A stretch of 13,029 nt of DNA, taken from assembly GCA_027016675.1 (NCBI GenBank), contig JALUSH010000096.1:1-13029 (forward strand), given 5' to 3'. Below the pieces are notes generated by a model. It saw nothing but the letters and a program-made list of their open reading frames with translations, did no database searches and was not told the origin of the DNA. This DNA is from Thermodesulfovibrio sp. (GTDB lineage: Bacteria > Nitrospirota > Thermodesulfovibrionia > Thermodesulfovibrionales > JdFR-85). The translations under genes were made by a program, and so were the position numbers. How positions within the stretch are numbered: the first letter of the stretch is position 1; each line of letters begins with the position of its first letter. Shown here piece by piece: positions 6,982 through 13,029 of this stretch.

Positions 6982-7860
6982 TTACGAACCTGTAACAATC
7001 AATACAAATCCAGCAAACATTAATATGGCACCAACAAGTCTTTCCAGCACCTGTTTTTCATGGAAAAATATAAAGCCATAGATTGAACCGATTAACAGGC
7101 TTGAACGCTTGATGGAGATCATATAGGCCACATTTGCAATATCAATGGCATACATATGGGATATTATCATTAATGCAAAGAAGAATCCTGATAATGCAAC
7201 ATAAATGTGCTTGAGATTAAAAGACTTTTTAATTTTTATGGCCTTTCTGTTAAGAATGATAAGGGGTGTAAACACAAGTGTTACAACAGTGAAATAGGTG
7301 GCACCAAAGAACATGGGAGAGGAATGCTCCACGGCAACCTTTCCAAGTGATGAGGTAATACTGTAAATGAAAGCAACTATAATCATGTAAATCGATCCCT
7401 TTTCCTTGAGAATAGCTCTGAAAGGTGCGAGGAACCCCTCTCTTATTCTATTGAGGTTCAGGCAGTAACTGCCAAGAGTTACAAGTAATATCCCAAGGCC
7501 ACCCTTCAGGGAGATCCCCTCTGATGTTATGAGAGGCGAGACCACGGTAAGGAAAAGCGGCGTCAGGGAAAGAAAGGGTAGTGTAAGGCTTAATGGCGAC
7601 AGTTGAATGGCCTTGAGATAAAGTGCCATGGCGAGTATCTCAAGGGGTAGTGCACTGAAGAAGGCCGTATAGAATTTCCTGTCAAGCTCAGGTACAGGGA
7701 TATATAAGAGTACAATCAGGAGAAAGGGCAGGGATATTACAAATCTAAGCCAGCCAAGGAGATATTCATTACCCTGCTTAAGAGAGCTTTTAAGCAGGGC
7801 ATCACTGCTGGCCAGTGAGAATGCTGATATTAACGTCAGATATATCCATGTGTAATTCAT
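6982..7860 (-). CDS. EamA/DMT-superfamily membrane transporter
   Basis: This 292-residue integral membrane protein has about ten hydrophobic spans and the two-repeat layout of the drug/metabolite transporter superfamily (EamA domains near 5-135 and 155-290). Typical features are a small-residue start (ISAFSLASSDALLK, 12-25), the junction segment with SLTPLFLTVVSPLI (98-111) and the C-terminal part VAYMISIKRSSLLIGSIYGFIFFHEK, where the acidic/basic ending of the ninth span is characteristic. Inner-membrane location is secure; substrate is unknown, as these proteins export amino acids, metabolites or drugs. It is divergent from rfaE1 and is followed by the GC-rich hairpin element, so it may be its own unit. 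No Shine-Dalgarno precedes the ATG. Confidence 0.85.
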   Translation of the reverse strand: MNYTWIYLTLISAFSLASSDALLKSSLKQGNEYLLGWLRFVISLPFLLIVLLYIPVPELDRKFYTAFFSALPLEILAMALYLKAIQLSPLSLTLPFLSLTPLFLTVVSPLITSEGISLKGGLGILLVTLGSYCLNLNRIREGFLAPFRAILKEKGSIYMIIVAFIYSITSSLGKVAVEHSSPMFFGATYFTVVTLVFTPLIILNRKAIKIKKSFNLKHIYVALSGFFFALMIISHMYAIDIANVAYMISIKRSSLLIGSIYGFIFFHEKQVLERLVGAILMFAGFVLIVTGS

Positions 7861-7950
7861 TTTGCAATATATAGCGGAGAAACGCTAAAATATTATAATA
7901 TCAAACAGGGCCTTGCCCTCAATTGAATTAATATACCATAAAAGTATCTT
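7861..7950. promoter_or_regulatory. Divergent promoter region between the EamA gene and rfaE1
   Basis: This 90-bp spacer must drive both genes. For the EamA gene, TTGAGG (7922-7917) and TATTAT (7900-7895) are 16 nt apart on the minus strand, overlapping a perfect TATAAT (7897-7892); a TATATA (7873-7868) also ends 7 nt before its ATG. For rfaE1, TTGCCC (7913-7918) and CATAAA (7937-7942) are 18 nt apart and the box ends 8 nt before the ATG. Two small dyads occur: TAGCG/CGCTA (7872-7887) and AGGGC/GCCCT (7907-7919). No Shine-Dalgarno is seen for either gene. Individual boxes are uncertain. Confidence 0.4.
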
Positions 7951-8916
7951 ATGAATTTATCCAGGATCCTGAAGAATTTCAACAAAAAAAGAATCCTTGT
8001 GATCGGTGATATTATCCTTGACCATTATATCTGGGGGCTTGTGGAAAGGATATCACCTGAGGCCCCTGTGCCTGTTGTTGATGTAAAGGAAGAGAACTAT
8101 AACCTGGGAGGTGCTGCAAATGTGGCTGCCAATATTGTCTCTTTTGGTGCTGCTGCCACAGTAGTTGGTATCAGGGGCAATGATATTCAAGGTGAGGTAC
8201 TCGAGGGATTATTGAAGGAGCGGGGCATTGATGTTTCTGGAATATTCATAGGTAAAAGACCCACAACAGTTAAAACAAGGGTTATTGCCCATAATCAGCA
8301 GGTTGTTCGCTTCGACAGAGAGGACAGAAAGGCCATTGACGGTTCGAGATACAGGAAGATAGCAGACTTTCTTCTGTCCTCACGAGGCGAGTGGGATGCT
8401 GTAATCGTATCTGATTACAAGAAAGGCATGGTTACAGAAAGGCTCATGAAGCTGCTGGTCAGGGAATTCAAGGACAGGGATGTTTTTGTTGCTGTTGACC
8501 CAAAGGTTGGCAAGTTTCCCATGTACAAGAATGTATCTGTAATAACCCCTAATGTAAAAGAGGCTTCACAGGGCTCTGGCATAGAGATAAAAGACGAGGC
8601 TACCCTCATAAGGGCAGGCAAGGGTCTGTTGAAACGTCTGAGATGTGATTCTGTATTGATTACCAGAGGGGAGCATGGTATGAGTCTTTTTGAGGATGAG
8701 TCAGTTACCCATATACCAACGGTTGCAAGGAGTGTTTATGATGTAACAGGTGCAGGAGATACAGTAATCGCTACATTCACACTTGCCTATACAGCAGGTG
8801 CTAATTTGAAAGAGGCAGCGGTTATAGCAAATCATGCTGCAGGAATAGTGGTCGGAAAGATAGGTACAGCTGTGGCAACAAAGGAACAACTAAAGGAGTC
8901 ATTCAAAAATGCATGA
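7951..8916 (+). CDS. rfaE1: D-glycero-beta-D-manno-heptose-7-phosphate kinase (stand-alone RfaE domain I)
   Basis: A PfkB/ribokinase-family enzyme that phosphorylates heptose 7-phosphate at O1, on the way to ADP-L-glycero-D-manno-heptose for the LPS inner core. The 321 residues equal the kinase half of E. coli HldE (477 aa); the nucleotidyltransferase half is absent, so a separate rfaE2 is expected elsewhere. Signatures are VIGDIILDHYIWG (17-29), RISPEAPVPVV (33-43), NLGGAANVAAN (51-61), VDPKVGKF (182-189), ITPNVKEA (198-205), TRGEHGMSLF (238-247) and DVTGAGDT (264-271) with catalytic D270. RISPEAPVP is specific to this subgroup of PfkB kinases. The next gene overlaps its 3' end by 8 bp, so the two are an operon. 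The ATG has no clear Shine-Dalgarno. Confidence 0.93.
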   Translation: MNLSRILKNFNKKRILVIGDIILDHYIWGLVERISPEAPVPVVDVKEENYNLGGAANVAANIVSFGAAATVVGIRGNDIQGEVLEGLLKERGIDVSGIFIGKRPTTVKTRVIAHNQQVVRFDREDRKAIDGSRYRKIADFLLSSRGEWDAVIVSDYKKGMVTERLMKLLVREFKDRDVFVAVDPKVGKFPMYKNVSVITPNVKEASQGSGIEIKDEATLIRAGKGLLKRLRCDSVLITRGEHGMSLFEDESVTHIPTVARSVYDVTGAGDTVIATFTLAYTAGANLKEAAVIANHAAGIVVGKIGTAVATKEQLKESFKNA

Positions 8917-10009
8917 GAGATCAGATAACAAGAAAAGACCAACTGCAGTGGCCCTTCTTTCAGGAGGGCTTGACAGTACCCTTGCCATCCTGGTGCTTCT
9001 GAAGCAGGGTATTGATGTTAAGGCCATAACATTTCTTACCCATTTTGGCTGTGACATCTCTGACAGTTCATCCTGTTCAAGAAATCCATTACCTGCTGCA
9101 GAAAAGTTTGGTTTTGAGGTAAAGCTCTGTCATCTTGCTGACAAGTTTCTTGAGATTATAAAGAACCCTAAATTCGGCCATGGTAAGAACATGAACCCCT
9201 GTATTGACTGCAGGATTCTTATGCTTAAAGAGGCAAAGACCTATATGGAACTGATAGGAGCAGATTTCCTGGTTACGGGCGAGGTGCTCGGACAGAGACC
9301 AATGAGTCAACGAAGAGAATGTTTTCCCAGGATTGATCGTGAAGCAGGAGTGGAAGGCCTTGTTCTCAGACCTTTGAGTGCAAAGCTTCTCCCACCAACC
9401 ATCCCGGAGCAGAGAGGCCTTGTGGACAGAGAAAAACTTTATGCCTTTAAAGGCAGGACACGCAAGCCTCAGATGGCACTGGCAGAAGCGCTGGGTCTGG
9501 ATGATTATCCCTCACCTGCAGGTGGCTGTCTGCTTACAGAACCAACCTATGCCACAAGATTGCGAGACCTTCTGAATTATAATCCTGAGCCTGAGTTAAA
9601 AGAGATACATCTTCTCAGGGTGGGAAGGCACTTCAGACTTTCACCACAATGCAAGATAGTGGTGGGAAGAAACAGGGAAGAAAACGAAAGAATAATCTCC
9701 CTTGCAGACAGGCATGATATGCTTATGAAGGTGCCAGGTGTGGGAAGTCCCATAACGATCCTGAGCGGAACTCCCATGGAATCAGATATACTGCTGGCAG
9801 CTTCCATGACAGCAAGATACTCTGATGCCAGGAGACTTAGAAGAGTGACAGTGCAGGTCTTTAAACTTGATGGCCAGTTGTATTCTCTTGAAGTGGAACC
9901 AGCCCCTAATGATATGCTCGACAGATACAGGATTCAATATATAGAGAAACATAGAAAGAAACGGCAAAAAGATAGAGTGATTACCCCAGATCCAGCGATG
10001 AAGTTATAG
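8909..10009 (+). CDS. PP-loop (MnmA/ThiI-like) protein with C-terminal NFACT-R-like region, putative tRNA thiolation
   Basis: The 366-residue protein begins with an adenylating PP-loop: VALLSGGLDSTLA (14-26), with SGGLDS at 18-23. HGKNMNPCIDCR (91-102) carries C98 and C101, VTGEVLGQRPMSQ (122-134) follows, and SPAGGCLLT (212-220) provides C217. The Cys positions recall those used for sulfur transfer in MnmA-type tRNA 2-thiouridylases, so tRNA thiolation is the best guess, but substrate is not established. The C-terminal third (about 240-345, with LRVGRHFRLS and VVGRNREEN) looks like the NFACT-R-type RNA-binding domain associated with such PP-loop proteins. The tail is basic (KHRKKRQK). AAAGGAG (8892-8898) lies 10 nt before the ATG inside rfaE1, an 8-bp overlap that suggests coupling. 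It is shorter and differently built than canonical MnmA. Confidence 0.75.
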   Translation: MHERSDNKKRPTAVALLSGGLDSTLAILVLLKQGIDVKAITFLTHFGCDISDSSSCSRNPLPAAEKFGFEVKLCHLADKFLEIIKNPKFGHGKNMNPCIDCRILMLKEAKTYMELIGADFLVTGEVLGQRPMSQRRECFPRIDREAGVEGLVLRPLSAKLLPPTIPEQRGLVDREKLYAFKGRTRKPQMALAEALGLDDYPSPAGGCLLTEPTYATRLRDLLNYNPEPELKEIHLLRVGRHFRLSPQCKIVVGRNREENERIISLADRHDMLMKVPGVGSPITILSGTPMESDILLAASMTARYSDARRLRRVTVQVFKLDGQLYSLEVEPAPNDMLDRYRIQYIEKHRKKRQKDRVITPDPAMKL

Positions 10010-10062
10010 CAGTGTTTTCAGTTATTCCTTTTTGTCCTTTCAACTGGATTTTGAGACAGGGG
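10010..10062. other. Convergent spacer between the PP-loop gene and dsbD
   Basis: Two units meet here. The only dyad I find is CAGTT/AACTG, 5 bp around an 18-nt loop that contains TTTTTG. It is too weak to call an intrinsic terminator for either strand, so termination may be factor-dependent or lie inside the opposing gene. Confidence 0.3.
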
Positions 10063-11868
10063 CTAATAGGAGAGTACTCTTTCCAGTCTTTTTATAAAGG
10101 ACTCTGCATTTTCAAAGCCAGTAAGCCTCAGTTCCTTTATCTCTCTGCCATCCCTGCCAAGAAAGACCACTGTGGGTACGCCTTTTATATCATACTGCCT
10201 CTTAATCTTCTGTACAAACTCTCCCTTATCATTGGTAAGGTCGACCTTTATGAATACAATCCTGCCATCGTATCGTTGAACCCTTGGATCTGAGTATGTC
10301 AGGGTATCAAGCTCCTTGCAGGGGATACACCAGTCAGCATAAAAGTCTATAACAACAGGCTTTCCATTGTTCCGTGCATCCCTTAGAACCGTCTCACTGT
10401 ACTGATACCAGTGGATTTCATTGCTACTTTTCAGATTGGGGCTATAAAACAGCGTGCCCGCAATAATCATTGCAATGGCTATGACAGATTTGATGATATG
10501 AAAGCCCCTGGCCTTTTCTCCTGACCTGTCGAAGATGATCAACCATGCACCACCTGCCACAAGAATGAGTGAAAAAAGGATATTGTATGTGGTTTTCTCA
10601 AGAACAGGGTCAAGAAAGTAAACTGCCATTACAAGGAGGATGAAACCAAAGATTCTTCTTACACCGATCATCCATTCACCAGAGCGAGGCAGTGATGAGA
10701 GCTTGCTTGAAAAGGTTCCCAGGATCAGATAGGGAAGTCCCAGACCAATAGCAAGGAAGAAGAACATTATAAAGCCTCTGAAGGGGTCACCCAGGACAGC
10801 CACATATGTAAGAAGCCCTACAACAAAGGGACCAATACATGGTGCAGCAACCAGTCCCATGGTCACACCCATTATGAAAGAGCCTGCAAAGCCTGTTTTT
10901 GCCTCACCACCTGCAAGTCTCATTACAAATCCTGGCACCCTGATCTCGTATAGACCGAACATGCTGAGGGCAAGCAGAACCATTATAGCAGCTATCACAA
11001 CGCTTACTATGGGACTTGTGAGCTGGGTGCCGAGCATTTTGCCAGAAAGTGCTGCCGCTGTACCAAGCAGGGAATACATTACAGCAATGCCAAGAACATA
11101 AGATAAGGCATTTATAAAGCCCCTTCCTTTATGCTCAATACCTCCGAAATATGATATGGTTACAGGTATAAGTGGATAGACACAGGGTGTAAGATTCAGG
11201 GCAAGCCCTCCAAGAAAGATCAGGAACAATGTAACAAGGAGTCCCTTCTCAGCAACCATCCTCTGGATATCTCCTTCTCTACCTGGTGTGATTGAAGGGG
11301 GAGGTTTCAGACCAGAAGTAACAGATACTCCCTCCTGTGAAAAGATCTGGCTGTTCAATCTCTTAACAGGTGTGCCCGTGGGTACAATATCCAAAACAAA
11401 GGGAACCACCTTCTCTGCAGGTGGCAGGCATACCGTATCACTACAGCCCTGATAGACAAACCTGGCAGGAAGTGCGTATCTTCCCGGTTCTACAGTATCG
11501 CCAACATGTCCCTTAATGATTATGTAAGATATGCCATCAAATATCTCGGTCTTGCCGCCAATGGATTGCAATTCTACAACCCTGTGAGGTGGAAAGACTA
11601 TCTCCTTAATAACTATTCCCTCAGGAGGATTAATTTTCACCTCTGTTGGAATGGCAAATTCACTGGATGGTTTGTTGCTGTTTATATGCCAGCCTGACAG
11701 AACTCTCATCTCAATGGCAAGCCTGAAGTTGCTTCCTGAAGGGATTCTGTCAGTTTCGTAATAGGGTTTTAACTGGATGATATCCTCAGGGGCTATAGGG
11801 CTGGCAATAGAGGGGAGGAACAACAATAGTAGCAGTGTTGTAAAGAGATATACTATCTTACCGCGCAC
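10063..11868 (-). CDS. dsbD: Thiol:disulfide interchange protein DsbD
   Basis: DsbD carries electrons from cytosolic thioredoxin across the inner membrane to periplasmic thiol proteins such as DsbC-like and cytochrome c maturation partners. All three modules are present in the 601 residues. There is a signal peptide (about 1-22, LLLLLFLPSIAS) and an N-terminal immunoglobulin-like alpha domain with C142 and C147 (GCSDTVCLPP). The membrane domain has about eight spans, with C229 in LNLTPCVYPLIP and C344 in AAPCIGPF. The C-terminal thioredoxin-like gamma domain has WCIPC (513-517). Length is close to E. coli DsbD. The start codon is GTG (11868-11866), supported by AGAGGAAG just upstream and by the signal peptide. 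It overlaps the moaB end by 11 bp, so it is translationally coupled to the molybdenum-cofactor genes. Confidence 0.96.
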   Translation of the reverse strand: MRGKIVYLFTTLLLLLFLPSIASPIAPEDIIQLKPYYETDRIPSGSNFRLAIEMRVLSGWHINSNKPSSEFAIPTEVKINPPEGIVIKEIVFPPHRVVELQSIGGKTEIFDGISYIIIKGHVGDTVEPGRYALPARFVYQGCSDTVCLPPAEKVVPFVLDIVPTGTPVKRLNSQIFSQEGVSVTSGLKPPPSITPGREGDIQRMVAEKGLLVTLFLIFLGGLALNLTPCVYPLIPVTISYFGGIEHKGRGFINALSYVLGIAVMYSLLGTAAALSGKMLGTQLTSPIVSVVIAAIMVLLALSMFGLYEIRVPGFVMRLAGGEAKTGFAGSFIMGVTMGLVAAPCIGPFVVGLLTYVAVLGDPFRGFIMFFFLAIGLGLPYLILGTFSSKLSSLPRSGEWMIGVRRIFGFILLVMAVYFLDPVLEKTTYNILFSLILVAGGAWLIIFDRSGEKARGFHIIKSVIAIAMIIAGTLFYSPNLKSSNEIHWYQYSETVLRDARNNGKPVVIDFYADWCIPCKELDTLTYSDPRVQRYDGRIVFIKVDLTNDKGEFVQKIKRQYDIKGVPTVVFLGRDGREIKELRLTGFENAESFIKRLERVLSY

Positions 11869-12340
11869 ACTCTTCCTCTGAGCCTTTTATTTTTTCAATA
11901 GCATGGGGTAGTACATCAATTATTACATCAAGGCCTTCTCTGACAGCCCTGGGACTTCCGGGAAGATTTATAATGAGGCATTCATCCTTTACTCCAGCCA
12001 CTGCCCTTGAAAGCATGGCCATTGGGGTCTTTCTGAGTCCTTCAGACCGCATGGCCTCGGCAATACCTGGAATCTCCCTGTCGATTATCTCAAGGGTTAC
12101 ATCTGGTGTGATATCCCTTGGTGTGAGCCCCGTGCCTCCTGTTGTAAGTATAAGATCTACTTCCTTTGCCAGTCTGAGAAGCCTTTCTCTAAGGATGTCA
12201 CGCTCGTCAGGTATTATCTCATAGTGTTTAACCTCCATACCCTTTGACTGGACAATCTCTTTGATAATGGAGCCGCTTGTATCCTCTCTCTCGCCTTTGG
12301 ATCCCTTATCACTCAATGTTAATATTGCAACAGAGAACAT
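11858..12340 (-). CDS. moaB: MoaB/MogA-family molybdopterin protein
   Basis: A cytosolic protein of the MoCF-binding family. MogA-type members adenylate molybdopterin before molybdate insertion; MoaB-type members are close relatives. The 160-residue single domain has AILTLSDKGSKGEREDTSG (5-23), TTGGTGLTPRDITPD (66-80) and NLPGSPRAV (125-133), the three pterin-binding loops. The size and the GGTGLTPRDITPD loop suit either the short MoaB/Mog form in bacteria, so the symbol is used in the family sense. It begins 1 bp after the MOSC gene stop and its end overlaps dsbD by 11 bp. Ribosome-site quality is poor (AAGG about 13 nt upstream), consistent with coupling to the gene before it. Confidence 0.9.
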   Translation of the reverse strand: MFSVAILTLSDKGSKGEREDTSGSIIKEIVQSKGMEVKHYEIIPDERDILRERLLRLAKEVDLILTTGGTGLTPRDITPDVTLEIIDREIPGIAEAMRSEGLRKTPMAMLSRAVAGVKDECLIINLPGSPRAVREGLDVIIDVLPHAIEKIKGSEEECAR

Positions 12341-12341
12341 A

Positions 12342-12782
12342 TTAGTTCTTTATCCTTATCCTGTCACCAATTTTTATTCTACCCCCTCTGATTACCTTCA
12401 CAAATATACCTTCCTTTGGCATTACACAGTCTCCTGCCTGATAGTAGATAGCACAACGGCTGTGGCACTCTTTACCTATCTGACTTACCTCAACCTCCAC
12501 ATCATTACCTATTAGTAATCTCGTGCCAAGTGGCAGATGCAGGAGATCAATGCCTTCTGTCGTAATGTTTTCAGCAAAATCACCAGGACCCACATCAAGA
12601 CCTGCCTTTTTCATTTTCATTATGCTTTCCATGGCAAGAAGACTGACCTGCCTGTGCCACTCAGACGATGCATGGGCATCACCGGATATGCCGAAGTTCT
12701 CTTTTAGTTCTACCTCAGTAACAGGCTTTTTTCGTACACCTTTTCTTTCGCTTATATTTAAGGAAATTACCTTTGCATGCAT
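12342..12782 (-). CDS. MOSC-domain protein (molybdenum-cofactor sulfur carrier-like)
   Basis: A 146-residue stand-alone MOSC domain, the fold found at the C-terminus of molybdenum-cofactor sulfurases and in small prokaryotic proteins thought to carry sulfur or bind the cofactor. Visible marks are ISERKGVRKKP (10-20), GISGDAHA (31-38), QVSLLAMESI (45-54), GDFAENITTEGIDL (67-80), LPLGTRLLIG (83-92) and IGKECHSRC (102-110). C106, C110 and C119 lie in the conserved C-terminal part that ends with MPKEGIFVKVIRGG. The neighbour moaB, one base away, supports a role in molybdenum cofactor. The precise reaction is unknown. It leads the operon; no good Shine-Dalgarno precedes the ATG, but a promoter-like pair ends 7 nt upstream. 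Confidence 0.9.
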   Translation of the reverse strand: MHAKVISLNISERKGVRKKPVTEVELKENFGISGDAHASSEWHRQVSLLAMESIMKMKKAGLDVGPGDFAENITTEGIDLLHLPLGTRLLIGNDVEVEVSQIGKECHSRCAIYYQAGDCVMPKEGIFVKVIRGGRIKIGDRIRIKN

Positions 12783-12789
12783 AAAATAT

Positions 12790-12818
12790 ATAATACCTTA
12801 AAAGATACCTTTAGTGAA
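12790..12818 (-). promoter_or_regulatory. Candidate promoter of the MOSC-moaB-dsbD operon, leaderless position
   Basis: On the minus strand TTCACT (12818-12813, four of six) and TATTAT (12795-12790, five of six) are 17 nt apart. The -10 ends 7 nt before the ATG of the MOSC gene, so the message would start at or next to the start codon. An AAGG (12801-12798) is too far away to be an effective ribosome site. I see no molybdenum-cofactor riboswitch in the short upstream region. Confidence 0.4.
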
Positions 12819-12861
12819 AGTTATCCCTTCTATTCAAATCTGCCAATTGACTCTTTGGTCA

Positions 12862-12942
12862 GGCGGTGGGTATAGCTTTTTCACGTCATTCTCGACGTAC
12901 ATGGAGGTCCGCTGAGAATGATGTGTAAGACTCCACCACGCC
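12862..12942. repeat. Nested palindromic element in the right-end intergenic region
   Basis: An inner stem pairs CACGTCATTCTC (12882-12893) with GAGAATGATGTG (12914-12925): 12 bp with one G-T wobble around a 20-nt loop. An outer stem pairs GGCGGTGG (12862-12869) with CCAC (12933-12936) and CGCC (12939-12942) across a 2-nt bulge. Such nested symmetry suggests a folded RNA, a REP/MITE-like repeat or the end of a mobile element. No T-run follows, so it is not a plain terminator. I recognise no RNA family. Confidence 0.5.
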
Positions 12943-12962
12943 ACTACTACTTAACATTATTG

Positions 12963-12989
12963 CTGGATTTGAGTATATCTCAAATCCAG
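12963..12989. repeat. Perfect 11-bp inverted repeat with 5-nt loop
   Basis: CTGGATTTGAG (12963-12973) and CTCAAATCCAG (12979-12989) are perfect reverse complements around TATAT. TTGC and GCAA flank the stem and extend the symmetry after short mismatches. The plus-strand side is followed by GGCAAAAAAC, an A-run, and there is no T-run at the right place on either strand. It may be an operator, a processed RNA hairpin or a repeat arm. No gene can be assigned to the final 247 bp of the window. Confidence 0.55.
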
Positions 12990-13029
12990 TGGCAAAAAAC
13001 TACCGACTCCTATAAATATTGTTCTACAT

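Noticed and set aside
6801..6998. 65-codon minus-strand open frame spanning the hemH/EamA spacer
   Set aside because: It runs through the GC-rich hairpin element, has no ribosome site, overlaps both neighbouring genes and shows no protein-like pattern.
12841..12880. SRP RNA or tRNA because of a GGTCAGG stretch
   Set aside because: Only seven bases match; no tetraloop/asymmetric-loop region and no T-arm or anticodon arm follow.
12787..12960. Short minus-strand frame translating the palindrome, ending in an NWQI-stop
   Set aside because: About 38 codons with no suitable start and ribosome site; a transposase remnant was considered but nothing recognisable supports it.
12876..13029. Plus-strand frame open to the window edge, with ATGs at 12918 and 12921
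   Set aside because: It lies across the palindrome and dyad, has no ribosome site and resembles no family I know. More sequence to the right would decide.
1..13029. CRISPR array, integrase/att site, insertion sequence with transposase, toxin-antitoxin or defence genes
   Set aside because: No regular spaced repeats, no recombinase or transposase motifs and no tRNA gene were found; all sizeable genes have housekeeping or metabolic assignments.

Overview
The window reads as chromosomal DNA of a Gram-negative, probably anaerobic or microaerophilic bacterium of fairly low GC (low to mid 40s by eye). The gene set is a heptose kinase for LPS core, a lipoprotein signal peptidase, DsbD, the futalosine-route menaquinone enzyme MqnD, ferrochelatase, molybdenum-cofactor genes and an MJ_1487-type B12/radical SAM protein. 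This combination fits Nitrospirota or a related deep-branching or former deltaproteobacterial lineage. The assignment is an inference from gene content; there is no rRNA or other phylogenetic marker here.

Layout. Positions 1-284 hold the 5' end of a minus-strand secreted protein, probably an M1-like metallopeptidase, cut by the window edge. A minus-strand block from 7860 down to 407 carries, in transcription order, an EamA/DMT transporter, hemH, mqnD, ileS, lspA and a radical SAM protein. A 177-bp gap containing two tandem GC-rich hairpins separates the transporter from hemH. Divergent from this block, on the plus strand, rfaE1 (7951-8916) overlaps a PP-loop/NFACT-R-like gene (8909-10009). 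Converging on these from the right is a tight minus-strand operon: a MOSC-domain protein, moaB/mog and dsbD (12782 down to 10063). The last 250 bp have no convincing gene but hold two strong inverted repeats.

How the genes work together. IleS and LspA form the widely conserved ileS-lspA pair with a 4-bp ATGA overlap. HemH and MqnD supply heme and menaquinone for respiration. The MOSC-moaB-dsbD operon joins molybdenum-cofactor and sulfur handling to periplasmic thiol reduction. RfaE1 makes the ADP-heptose precursor used in the LPS core.

Most of the window is ordinary housekeeping content and I see no clearly new multi-gene system. Three things deserve a second look. First, several unit-leading genes lack a Shine-Dalgarno sequence and have a -10-like box 7-8 nt before the ATG, suggesting leaderless mRNAs. 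Second, there is a GC-rich tandem hairpin element at 6896-6972. Third, there are a nested palindrome and a perfect 11-bp dyad near the right edge.
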